A stretch of 64,000 nucleotides of DNA, taken from positions 410,748 to 474,747 of the forward strand of contig JAFCMP010000023.1 of NCBI GenBank assembly GCA_017506865.1, written 5' to 3'. A program made the position numbers and the translations under genes. This DNA is from Tribonema minus. Taxonomy: Eukaryota; Sar; Xanthophyceae; Tribonematales; Tribonemataceae. The notes under the pieces were generated by a model. That model saw nothing but the letters and a program-made list of their open reading frames with translations, did no database searches and was not told where the DNA came from. Position 1 is the stretch's first letter, and each line of letters opens with the position of its first letter. This document shows, one piece after another, positions 12,790 through 23,300 of this stretch.

Positions 12790-12956
12790 CGTGATCTGCT
12801 GAGATTTGAAAAGTTGAAGGGCGGCAAAGGCCAAAATGTGTGTGAAGTTTGCAAATTGTAGTTGGTTGAAGTTTGCACAGTGTTGCCTCATTGTGAAGCT
12901 GCTGCTCCTGCACACAGCAGTGTTGCAAAGCTCATTCTGCCACAGACCTTCCCGAC
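12790..12956. promoter_or_regulatory. Bidirectional promoter region UBA2 / Rgp1-like
   Basis: Only 167 bp separate the two divergent start codons, so both promoters must lie here or overlap the 5' UTRs. The 10-mer GAAGTTTGCA occurs twice, at 12844-12853 and 12868-12877. The second copy extends to TTGAAGTTTGC, an 11-mer also found upstream of the histidine phosphatase gene. No TATA box is evident. A promoter role is inferred from position and repetition. Confidence 0.55.
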
Positions 12957-15900
12957 ATGGGCAAGGGAGCAGCTCAGCCAGCAGCCCCAGGGCGGTGCCA
13001 GATCACCTGCAGGCTGCACAAGGGCAACTACATTGGCGGCGAGCAGGTCGCAGGATTTCTGTCCATCACAACGCCTGCCTCCGATGGCGCCTCCAGCGCT
13101 CTGATACTCACGCAGGTGCATTCTCAGCTTGCCATGCAAGAGATTGGATGTAGAGCGCTGTCATGCGGGTTTCAAAAAGTACGAAAGGGTGATGGCGTTG
13201 TCCTGGGTGCACCGTCAGAAGTCCTCGACTTTCACTGGCTGCAGGATTCGCGCGTGACGGCTCATCTAAGTATTGTGGACGGCGCCGATGTCGTACACAG
13301 CCGCCCTGTGTTGTAGTTGTAGGCCGTCGTCGTAATGTCAACACCGAAGGCACCAGCAGCAGCAGCAGCGGCTGCGGCATCGTCCAGGGAGTGAACATAA
13401 AAGTTTCATGACGTGCAATGTCTGCATACGACCATCGTCCTCACCGACGAAGATCAGGCAGCGTATGATGAAACTGCGAGTCAGGACACCTTCATGTGTA
13501 CTTCATGTCCTGAGTCGCTATTCTTCGATGTTTTCTTTGTTGCTGACTTCTTGGTACGCAGCCCAATAGAAATAGCAAGTCAGGACATGAAAGTGAACAT
13601 GAATGTATCTTGGCTCGCAAATTCTTCTTACGCTTCCCAATTTCGTCGGTGATAACGATCCTCTCTCCGCACACGGGGATGGGTGTAAACGAAACTTTAA
13701 GTCAAGATACCTTCGCATGTTCACCCACTTGGAGATCGCCGCAGCTGCTGCCGCAGCCGCTCGTGCTTTTGTTGCTGATACCACGACGACAGCCTACGAC
13801 TACATCACAGGGCGGCGGCTGTATACGACAGCACTGTCCACCTCCACCATACCTGAGCACGAGCCGTCGCGCGCGAATCCTGCAGCCAGTGAAGGCCAAC
13901 AACTTCTGACGGTGCACCTGGCTTTCACCCAGGACATGCGCGAATCCTGCAAGCAGCGAGGGTCAAGGACTTCTGACGGTGCACCTGGCTTGTTGCACCC
14001 AAGGAAACGCGCAAACGTGCAGCGGGACTCGTTAGGCCAACGTTGTGTGTGTTTGCTGCGGCAGGCTAGCGTGAGGGCGCACGGGCATGCCAGGGTGGAC
14101 CCGCGCTGGACCAATCTGCCAAAGCCGCTCAGGACCTTGTATCAGCAGGACAAGGAGGAACCTGCCGGCGATAGCAGCAGCCCTTCGGTGCGCCGGCGAA
14201 GACCCAGGTGAGCAAGCTGTGCGTCGTTGATGTCGAGGACCGCTCCAAACAAGTGCGTTGCTGACCACAGGCATGCGATGCATACGCAACCTGCAGTGCG
14301 TGAATGATGTGCTGCCTCTTTTTCTGCAAGTCACTAGCGCCTGCGCCGCAACTGCTGCTTTTTGCAGACTTGCACCAAACTTGTTTGGCGGGCCTTGAGA
14401 TGATTGCTGCGCTGGGCTTCACGTGCGTCAGCAGGCACTGTGAAGTTCGCCTTTCATGCTTTTCATACCCTCAAAGCAACTGGCATGGAAGTATCGTTTT
14501 TGAACTCTGCATTTTTGGTAGCCAGTGTGATCAACTGCTGTGTATATGCTTGTGGTGCTGTGAAGCCTGTCGCCAACACATTTGCTTGTAGATGGTGTGC
14601 TTCTTGGCCTGGACACCACCATATGGATTCGGGGTTTGGCTTGGGGTCTAGGATTAGCGTCAGGGTAAGGTTGAGGGTAGATCACGCCCCCCACACACCC
14701 TTTGAGTTTCTGTTTGTTTTGTCCGATGTGCAGCTTGCTTGATGGACAACACAAGCAGCGCATTGACCTCGTGCCGATCTCGTGGCGCCGCACGCAGGTA
14801 CAAGGACCTGGACAACGCCAACACGGTGTGCATCTTCAGCACGGACTGCGTCGTCCTGCCCCTCGACGACGACGACAACAGCAGCAGCACTCATCCCGTG
14901 GACACCGTCAATGGCGACGGCGACGGGGCCGCCGACGCAGCGCCGCCGCCGCGGCAGCAGCAGCAGCCGCGGCCGTCGAAGACCTACGCGTACTCGTTCA
15001 CGTTCCGCGCGCCGCGCGACGTGCCGCCGTCCTTCAAGGGCGTCGTCGCGCGCTACCTGTACTTTGCGACCGTCACGGTGACGCTCGCGCGGCACGCGGC
15101 GTCGCCCGCCGCGGGCTGGGGCGTCGGGCGGCTGCTCGGCGCGGTGCGGCGGCGCAGCAGCGGCGGCAGCGGCAGCGGCAACGGCGGCGCCGAGGCGGTG
15201 ACGGTCACGACGGAGGAGCACAGCCTGCACCTGCCGTTTGCGCTGCTGGCGACGGGGCGGCCGCCGCGGGAGGCGCCCGCGCTGCCGCCGGACGTGTGCT
15301 GGGCCACGCTGCAGGTGCGGCCGCTGCTCTGCTGCTGCTACGGACAGTATCTGCAGTGTTTGCCTGCATGCAACCGGGGCGTGGTGTCAATGTTGCGCTG
15401 GCAGTACACGGGGGGGGCTGTTGTATGCAGCAGCTCATCAGCGGTGCAGGGCTGCGTCTGCACAGTAGGATGGTGGAGCTTGCAGCAAGCGCGCTACCCC
15501 AAATTGGCCTGCCAGGGCAGCGACTACAGTTTCCTACGCTCCGCGTCACCTTGTGGCAGAGCCCAATGAATCTCACCGAGGGTTTGCGCAGTGAGAGTTG
15601 CTGGCGATGGCCATATCTGCACCTGATGTTGGCGTTGAAACTAGGCGATGCCATCGCTGTTTGGTGCCGGATCATGACACCATGTACACAGGCTTCACGG
15701 TGCCACTTTTCTTGACAGTTCTGTTGTTGACGCTGCAGCAATATGCGTGCTGCCGCCGCTGCTGCCGACCACGCCACCCGCAGGCGCAGCTGGAGCACGC
15801 ATCGGAGGCGGAAGACGGCGCGCAAGGCAGCAGCGGCAGCGGCAGCGCCAACGCTGGGCAGCGCCCGCTGCTGCTGGCACGCACGCACGCGTCCGTCTGG

Positions 15901-16647
15901 GACCTCCAGGGCAAGGCGCGCGGCGGCACGGGCGGGCACCCGCTTGTCTTTGGCATCCGCAGCGGCGACGCGCGCATCCTGCGCTTCATGCTCTACAAGC
16001 GCGAGTTTTGGCCGGGCGACCTCGTGCTGGGGACGTTTGACATGGCGGGCGCGGACTGCACGTGCCACCAGATCTGCGCGTGCCTGCTGGTCGAGGAGCG
16101 CGCCGCCGCCGCCGCATGGCACGGAGACGGCGGCGCCGCTGCCGCCGCCGGCAGGGGCGGCGGCAGCGCAGCGGCGGCGGCGGAGGCGGCGGCAACCCAG
16201 GCGCACCAGCGCATCGTGGACGTGTTCCACGAGCTCGGGCCGTGCGCGCAGACGACGAGCATGGCGCTGGCGCTGCCGGCGGACGCACCGCTGTCGTTCG
16301 CCACGGACCTCGACGCGGTGCGCTGGCTGCTGCGCTTCGAGTTCACCATTGGCGCCGCGCGCACCGCCGCCGCGCCGCCGTCCGCTGCGCCGGCGGCGGC
16401 GGCGGACAACCCCACGCCGCGCGGCGGCGCGCGGCCCAGCCGCACCAATTCGATTCTGTCGATCGGCGGGCCCGGCGTGCTCGCGGGTGTGAGCGAGCCC
16501 GCTGCGGCGGCGGCGGCGCCGGAGCAGTACCGCGTGCTGCGGTGGGAGGTGCCGATAGCGGTGGTGACGCCGGCGGCGTCGGCGGAGGCGCCGCGGCCGC
16601 CGTTTGCCAGTCAGGAGGGGGCCGTGGAGCGCACCGCCTTTTGCTGA
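12957..16647 (+). CDS. RGP1: Rgp1-like subunit of the Ric1-Rgp1 Rab6 GEF, four exons
   Basis: Rgp1 with Ric1 forms the guanine nucleotide exchange factor for Rab6/Ypt6, acting in endosome-to-Golgi traffic. Exons: 12957-13115, 14065-14207, 14798-15314, 15784-16647. The frame closes at 560 aa. The arrestin-like N-terminal half starts [20 protein letters not shown] and includes a VHG-like [13 protein letters not shown] segment. Next comes [19 protein letters not shown], matching the family SYS..LP..PPSF.G signature. The C-terminal Rgp1 domain has [46 protein letters not shown] and [12 protein letters not shown]. Low-complexity Ala/Gly/Asp insertions lengthen it relative to the human protein (about 390 aa). 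Identification rests on motif order rather than high identity. Intron 1 contains a large foldback. Confidence 0.82.
13170..13990. repeat. Long imperfect foldback in Rgp1-like intron 1
   Basis: The left half (about 13190-13540) is repeated as an imperfect reverse complement in the right half (about 13545-13960). Matching pairs include GCACCGTCAGAAGTCCTCGA with the complement of a segment near 13905, and CACCGACGAAGATCAG with one near 13645. The centre is a short stem between GTCCTGAGTCGCTATTC (13519) and AATAGCAAGTCAGGAC (about 13572). A partial third copy of the outer arm follows at about 13935-14005. Transcribed as intron, it would fold into a long hairpin. Confidence 0.8.
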
Positions 16648-17680
16648 CGGACGGCCTTTTGTCGCGCTGCACTCGTGTAGTTGTTACTGTAATGTGTACA
16701 GACGAAGGACTGCCAGTGGGCTGTTGAACCGAAAACGCACGTGTTGTTGTGTCTGCAGTGCGGCGAGGTGCTTGCCATGCGACTGCTGCTACTCCGTTGT
16801 GTCAGTGCCAGTACGACGTGCCTGTAGCTGGCGGCGTCGGCCGCTTGGTGCTCGAGTATATGCCGAGTCTCCAGGAAGCAGCGCTTGCCATTTTAAAAGA
16901 AAGCATTAAAATGATCAACTCATGCATGCTCAGCAGCGTTGGTGACCCTACCAGACATGCATTGTGCGGCTGCCTGACGCATTTGGCACAGCGCTGTTTC
17001 ACATCATGATGGACAACATTGGCAGACGTCTTTGCATGCATGAGCTGTCTTCAAGTCAAATGTCTGGTCAACAGTCAGTTCTGCCGGTTTGCGTGTAGAC
17101 TATTGCATTATGAGGCAGCTTGTGTGCCGCCATATGCTGATGTGGCATGCAGTGGCAAGAGTGTCATCTGCTACGCCAAGAAGTCGAGTCAGATACTTCG
17201 AAGTACATAAAAAGGTTCACACGGAAAGAACAAGTGGCACCTCACAATACATTGTGAAGCGCTGTGCCTGTTGTGGCATGTCTTGTGTATGTACAGCTGA
17301 CAATGAGTCAAGCAGCGAGTCGCCACGTACAAGAGGCAGCAATGCGCCCACGATGACTGCCGCAGCGCCTGCAGAGCAGCATCGCAGGCAGCTTGACCGC
17401 TCCCGCGCGAACTTCACCCACCAGCAGCAGCAGCTTCTGAGGCGTGCCGTTGAACGACATGAGTCCGCGCATTCACTTTGGCGAGTGAGGCATTACCCGT
17501 GGTAACACTGGCGCGGAGGGCATTTGTACAGATGCACAGTCTGGACGTGGCGTAATTATCTGCTTGATTACATCAAAACACGATGCTCTGGCTGCCCATG
17601 TGACCCTGCTCTTGCGCAAACTCATCGCGCTCGGGCGCAGACAGCAGCGGTTCGCTTCGCGCGCCGCCGGTGCCGTTGGT
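16648..17680. other. Convergent intergenic region, no gene seen
   Basis: This region lies downstream of the Rgp1-like stop codon. I find only short overlapping open frames with no family resemblance. It probably holds the Rgp1-like 3' UTR and spacer. Confidence 0.5.
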
Positions 17681-17683
17681 GGG

Positions 17684-18055
17684 GGCGGCGCCTGGGGCGT
17701 CTTTGAGGGTCTGCCATTCAGCGCGCGCTGCCTGCAGAGGACAGTGCGGTGGGGCATAGAGTCTTGAGACTGAGCACATCAAAGCATAGCATACGGGATC
17801 ATGTCCAGCGATTAGAGGCATGCAAAACAAGGCGCCTGGGGCGTCCTTGAGGGTCTGCCATTCGGCGCGCGCCGCCCAAAGAGAACGGTGGAGCGGGGCA
17901 AAAGATCGTGAGGCAGAGCACAACAGGGCACACGCCAGCATGTCCAGCAAGGAGCAGCACGCCTGCGGAGCACGGTGCAGTGGGGCACGGTAGTTTGAGG
18001 CAGAGCGCAACAGGGCATGCACACACAAGCATGTCCAGCAAGAAGCAGCACGAGC
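17684..18055. repeat. Diverged tandem repeats, about 95-140 bp units
   Basis: Three related units follow one another at about 17684-17826, 17827-17961 and 17962-18055. Shared blocks are GGCGCCTGGGGCGT, GAGGGTCTGCCATTC, GGCAGAGC.CAACAGGGCA and CATGTCCAGCAA. They lie between the 3' ends of the Rgp1-like and TMEM163-like genes. The unit has no stable coding frame. Confidence 0.8.
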
Positions 18056-18240
18056 TGGCTACCCACAACGTGTGTGTGACAGTTGGAATGCGTATTGCTG
18101 AGGCTGAGAGAGAGATTGATGGTGATGTGACGCAAGCGCATTTGCCAAAGACTGTGCAGGTTTTGGCAAAGGTCAAAAAGGGGGGGGGGGGGGCACAGCC
18201 AGCCCTGGCAAGCCAGCAACTAAAATGCGCTGTCGCGTGA

Positions 18241-20096
18241 CTAAAAAGTCGCGCCTTGGCAGTTACTTTTGTACATACAGAGCGCAGGCACACGCACCTG
18301 CATGTTGCTCACGCCATCGAAGATGATATAGCACGCAAGCAGCAGCCCCAGCGCGCTGTCGGCCCACCATACAACCTGCGGCAGCGAGCATGAACGAGCC
18401 GGACATTGCCAGCAGGCGCGCGCTGAGACAAGGGCATGTATGTATTAATCCTGGTGGCATGTAAAGCGCGGCCATACGGGGGGCGCAGCGCTGAGCAAAC
18501 TCTGCTGGCAAGAAGCTGCTCAAACGAAGAGTGGATGGGCGTCGCAGGGTATGCTCAGCAGCACGGCGCTGTGGGGGGTGCGCAAGTATGGTGAGGTGAT
18601 GGAAGTCATGTTGTGTGACACTCAGCTGTGAGATCACCACCAGCAAGCCAAATGACGACGACATGCATGCTGCCACATAGTTGCAGACTGCCATTTACAA
18701 GCACAACACTGCGCCGTTGGCAGACACAGTCGAAACATGCAAAGCACCCTCCTCTCCCGAAAGCACCCTCCTCTCCTGACAATCACGATGGTAGGCACCT
18801 TAGGCAGCACCACAAGGCACATCAAGCAGCAGCGCGGGCACATACTCCCTGTCACTCACCCCCTGTATCAGCAGCGCCAGCGCCACGCACGCCGACACGT
18901 ACCCCGTGCAGCGGCTGCAGTGCGCGTCCGTGATGACCACAATGCTCTGCAGCTGCGCCCCGTAGAACATCTTGTACTTGTACAGGACGAGGCTCGTGGT
19001 CGCCCCAAACACCGCCACCCACAGGCCCGCAGCGAGCCGCGTGTGCGGCGTCGCCCAGACGAGGTCCAGCAGCGCAGTGACAAGCAGGTTCGCGCCCAGG
19101 AGCTGCATGAGCAGCGCTATCGCCAGGCTCGCGCCCACCTCCACCCTGGCGCTGCGGGCCCTGCCCTCGCGTCGCGCGCAGCAGTAGCAGGGCGACGAGC
19201 GGTCAGTGTCAGGGGGTCACGCGGAGCGTGGCGGCTGCTGAATATGCGGGACGACGGTGGGAGTGGTGGCTAGCGGCCGGTATGGCAACCGCGAGGTTAC
19301 GCCGCAGCCAGCGCCAAGCGGCGGCACGTACATGCAGCGTCAGTACAGCCAGACAAGGCGTCGCTGGCTGCGGCGTGCATGATGAAGCGCACACCCGCTG
19401 GACGATAGCGTGCATGCTGCCTTTGATCCATGGCAATGGGCTGATGGGGACTAATACATATGTGCAACTCATCTGCAAAGCACAATCGCACGAAGGCCTG
19501 TGCCATGACTTCACACAATGTATGCTTGCCAGCCAATTGAGACCCTCACCTGGCCGTTGTCTGTGACATGAAGCGCCATCGGTAAAGCACCAGTAGGCCC
19601 CCTGCAGCAAGACGCGCAGGTGGTGAGAAACCCATGTTCATCAAGGGGACTGTACACCAGGCCCTACGATCAAATATAATGAAGCCAGGCGAGCAGTGCA
19701 AGCAATGCATTGTGCATGTCAACCGGGCATTGTGAAGGAGCGATGTGTCTCACCTACTGTTTCTGCCAGGCCCAGGATGGTTATGCTCAGCACACCATCG
19801 CTGCCGTTCCCTGAGCCTGCAAGGAGGCTGGCACAGCATCGTGACATTGTGAGGACCGGGATCAGTTCACAATGCACGTAATCAGCGCGATGAACCGAAT
19901 CAACAAGTAGGGTAGGTATGACATACCTCAAAACCGTCTCCAGAACGCCCACCCACACAGTGGCATATGCCGCAAATGTGATGTGCTCCACCGCACTGTA
20001 TCCCGCCGCTACAGCCGCCGCTCTTTGGCGAGCACCGTTGTATCTCACTCGCACCGACTCACTTCCTGTGAACACTAGATCCACAAGGCGACTCAT
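18241..20096 (-). CDS. TMEM163-like / cation-efflux-related membrane protein, five exons
   Basis: Proteins of this type are multi-span membrane proteins related to cation diffusion facilitators; TMEM163 binds and moves zinc. Exons on the minus strand: 20096-19927, 19827-19754, 19601-19550, 19160-18860, 18375-18241. The frame closes at 243 aa. Visible features are VLETVLSLLAGSG, GSDGVLSITILGLAETV and GLLVLYRWRFMSQ, which match the TMEM163 layout of an Asp-containing helix followed by a LWRF-type segment. Further hydrophobic helices lie in exon 4, then ITDAHCSRCTGYVSACVALA and VWWADSALGLLLACYIIFDG. The Asp residues in ITDAH and WWADS sit where metal ligands are expected. The exon 1/2 junction was chosen to keep this pattern, and the last exon may have an alternative end. 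The gene is divergent with GPAT. Confidence 0.68.
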
Positions 20097-20354
20097 CGGC
20101 AGTACTCTGAAGTGCCTATGGCGGCATGCGTTGCCTCATCACGTGACAAAAAAGATGATCCTGGCCTTTCCTGCCCACTGCAGACTCTCACTGAAGCTGT
20201 TATAAGCCAGGAACAGAGGTTGACCAAGTTCTTCAACATCGACTTGAAGTAATACTTCAACTTGGGCTTGAAGTGTAAACCGACACAAAAATCCTCCTCA
20301 TAGAGCATCTCAGTTGTGTGTGTGACAGGAGCCACCCTGCGTAGTATTTGCAAC
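20097..20354. promoter_or_regulatory. Bidirectional promoter region TMEM163-like / GPAT
   Basis: The two start codons are 258 bp apart in divergent orientation. At 20241-20275 there is a cluster of three TTGAAGT/ACTTCAA elements (20244, 20254, 20269) around a small palindrome. This is the same motif family seen upstream of other genes. No functional evidence is available from sequence alone. Confidence 0.5.
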
Positions 20355-23300
20355 ATGGAAGATGTACCTCTCCCCTATCGAGCAATCAGAAGTCTCTTTT
20401 GGAGCTGCCTGCACACATTCTACAACAACATCGAAGTGACAGGATCCGTCCCGCCACCAGGCAACGCTGTGATACTGTGCGTAAATCATGGTGAGCCTCA
20501 TGAAGTTGATGATGGCTCATTGTGGTTTTTGCGTACACACTCTTCTGTGATAGAGATATGTATGCTGTGCATGGTCTAGTCTACGATTCTATGTCTTCAC
20601 CTCAAGATCAACTTTTCGATTGTTGTTTTTTCATGAATGTGAATTTCCACAGGCAACAGCCTGACAGATGCGGTCACCGTGGTGAGCTCGACGCCGCGCA
20701 TGGTGCGGCTCACTGCCAAGGACTCTTTGTGGAAGCACCCCTTCTGGAAGTACGTCGTGGGGGGCGTGGGCACCGTTCCCATACAGCGCAGGGACGAGTA
20801 CGGCTCCGCTGCCGACAACAAAAAGGCCATGGCAAAACTGCATGAGGCGCTCGAGGACGGTGCATGCGTCTGGTGAGCACGTTGCAGCCTTGCTCAGTTA
20901 TTCGCGTCGCCGGGTGCCTGATCATGCAATGCCCGTTGGTGCCGCTCGCTGATTACGTCGCGTCCAAGTGCGTGCGTGCGCGGCTGCTTGTGCACGGCCA
21001 GCCCCTGCGCCAACAACGCGGTACATCCAGCTGTCGGTTGGATGTTTCCAACACTATGCAACACCCGCCGCCCGCCGGTGCAAGAGAAGTGGACGAGGCA
21101 TGGGTGCTGTGTACCGGCTCTCGGCTCCCCGTTTAGCGGCCCATCGCGGGTGAAACGCGGCGCGGCAATCCACGTAGCAACTGCGCCGGACGACGTTGTC
21201 TTGAGCCGCTGCGTCAAGCTGCCTGCATCCAACAGTGCAGCTGTGCTGCAACCGCGACTGCCAATGCCGCGTTCCCAACGCGGTAGTCGTTGCGCTGCTT
21301 GACGTGCGTGCGTGTTTATCGTTTGGTGCTGCCGCTTCTTGAACTGCGGCGGTGATGTGATCACAGTACGCACCGTGTTCTGTTGCTGATGGAACCACCC
21401 TGTGCATATACATGAACGCGGTAATGCCCGCCCTTCTGCACTGCTGCAGCGGGGGCCATATCCGCAGAACGTCGCAGAATCACCTGCTGTGCATTTGGCA
21501 CCACAATTCTGACTGTGCCAATGCCCCTATTGGTTGCGCTGCCTGCTGCGCGCAGCTTGTTTCCGGAGGGGCAGAGCCGCTACCAAAGCGGGCTTGCGCC
21601 CCTGAAGACCGGCGTAGGCTACATTGCGCTGGAGACGCTGCGCCGCGCTCTGGACGCTGGCAAAGAGGACTTCACTGTGACGGTCAGTGCTCAGCGGCAG
21701 CGGTGACTGGCTGCTAATATCCTGTTTATGTTGAGGCTGTAATATGGAGCGGTGGATGGGTGGTATCGGCAAGGCGATGCTACTTGTGTTATAATAACAC
21801 GTGAATAGCTGACCATGCGGATGCAATGGATTATGCGCCAAAGGCAGCCGTACACCTTGTACAGGCTGACTCTTCCTGACCAGCGAAAAGCAATGGCACA
21901 GACAGCATGGCACACGGGGTGCAAATCGCTTGCCAGGTGGTGCTGTGTTGGTTGGTGCCAGGTATGAGAGTGAAGCATGACACAGCTGTGCTGGCCAGGG
22001 CTACATGGTTGATGTCTCTATTAAGGGCCATTTCACCCGGAGTTTCCCCGACTGCAAGGCTTATACCTGCCAGTAATTGTAACTGCTACTGTGCTGGACG
22101 CGCTGGACCCCCAATGTATCCTTGTCACAACAGTGCACAAAGTGTGATCGACCGCAATACTTTTGACACTTGTGCAAATGGCCATATGCTTACAGAGGAC
22201 ATCTCACTGCGGCGGCAAAGCTTAAAATGCATAGCACTTGCTCAATTGAAACTGTCATCCTGATGTCGAGTGCCCAGATGGTGTGCATGCCTTCGTAGCA
22301 ATGGCAAGCGATGCAGGCGGCCAGGCCCATAGCGTATTCATGTCGACTAGGATTAGGCCTCAACGCCAGGACGTCGTCGACACGTCGCTTCTTGGATGCA
22401 GCACTTGACTTTGACAGCAGCGCTCGGTCATGCCAACTTCAATTGAAGCGGCCGTGTGCGGTCATCCTGAGCGCTGCTGTGCTCGCCTCGGTCGTTGCAC
22501 CGTGCGCTGCTGCGGTTGCTGCGATGCAGCGCCCCGGCGCGTTCTTGTACGCCGACAAGGAAAGCGGCGCGTCACCTGCCCTGCCCACTACATAACGCAG
22601 GCAGCGTCCACGGCGCAGCGCACTGTTCGCCGCTACCTGCACATACCCTAGCATGACAGTGCGTTTCTCATTCACACCCGGAAGGCGCTCGCACCTCAGC
22701 ACCACGCTCTACCCCCCCCCCCCCCCCCCCCCCGACTCCATCAGGTCATCGCCTGCGGCATCACGTACACGCACCGCGAGAAGTTCCGCTCGGACGTGTG
22801 CGTCGTCTTCGAGACCGCCGCGCGCCTGCGCGCGGGCTCCCTGCCGGAGCTGGTCGGCGGACCCAACGGCGAGAAGGGCGCCGCGCGCGCCATAGTCGAC
22901 AGCGTCGCCGCGCTGCTGCGGCGCAGCGTCGTGAGCGCGCCGGAGTGGGCCACCGTGCGCGCTGCGCTAGCGGCTGTGCGCCTGCACGCGCCCGTTGGGG
23001 CGCGCATCGCGCTCGCGCAGCACGCGCGCCTTACGCAGTCCTTCGTGCAGGTGAGCTGCGGCGCGGCGCCGCGCGGTAGTTCAAGTGCGACATTCCTGCA
23101 TCGTGTGGCACTGCATGCCGATCTAAGGGTGTGTCATGAAGAGGCGTGCGCTACGGCACATGCTGGCGGGCTTGCGGCGACAACGCAGAGCGGCCAGTCA
23201 GGCGGGGAGCGGTGTGCATGTACACCACCAGCAGCAGCAACAGCAGTACCGTAGATCACGGGGTATAAAACCCCCCTCTCGTATAAGACCCCCCCATCTT

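Noticed and set aside
14682-15230. A 182-codon Arg/Ala-rich minus-strand frame
   Set aside because: It is antisense to exon 3 of the Rgp1-like gene and carries no motif of its own.
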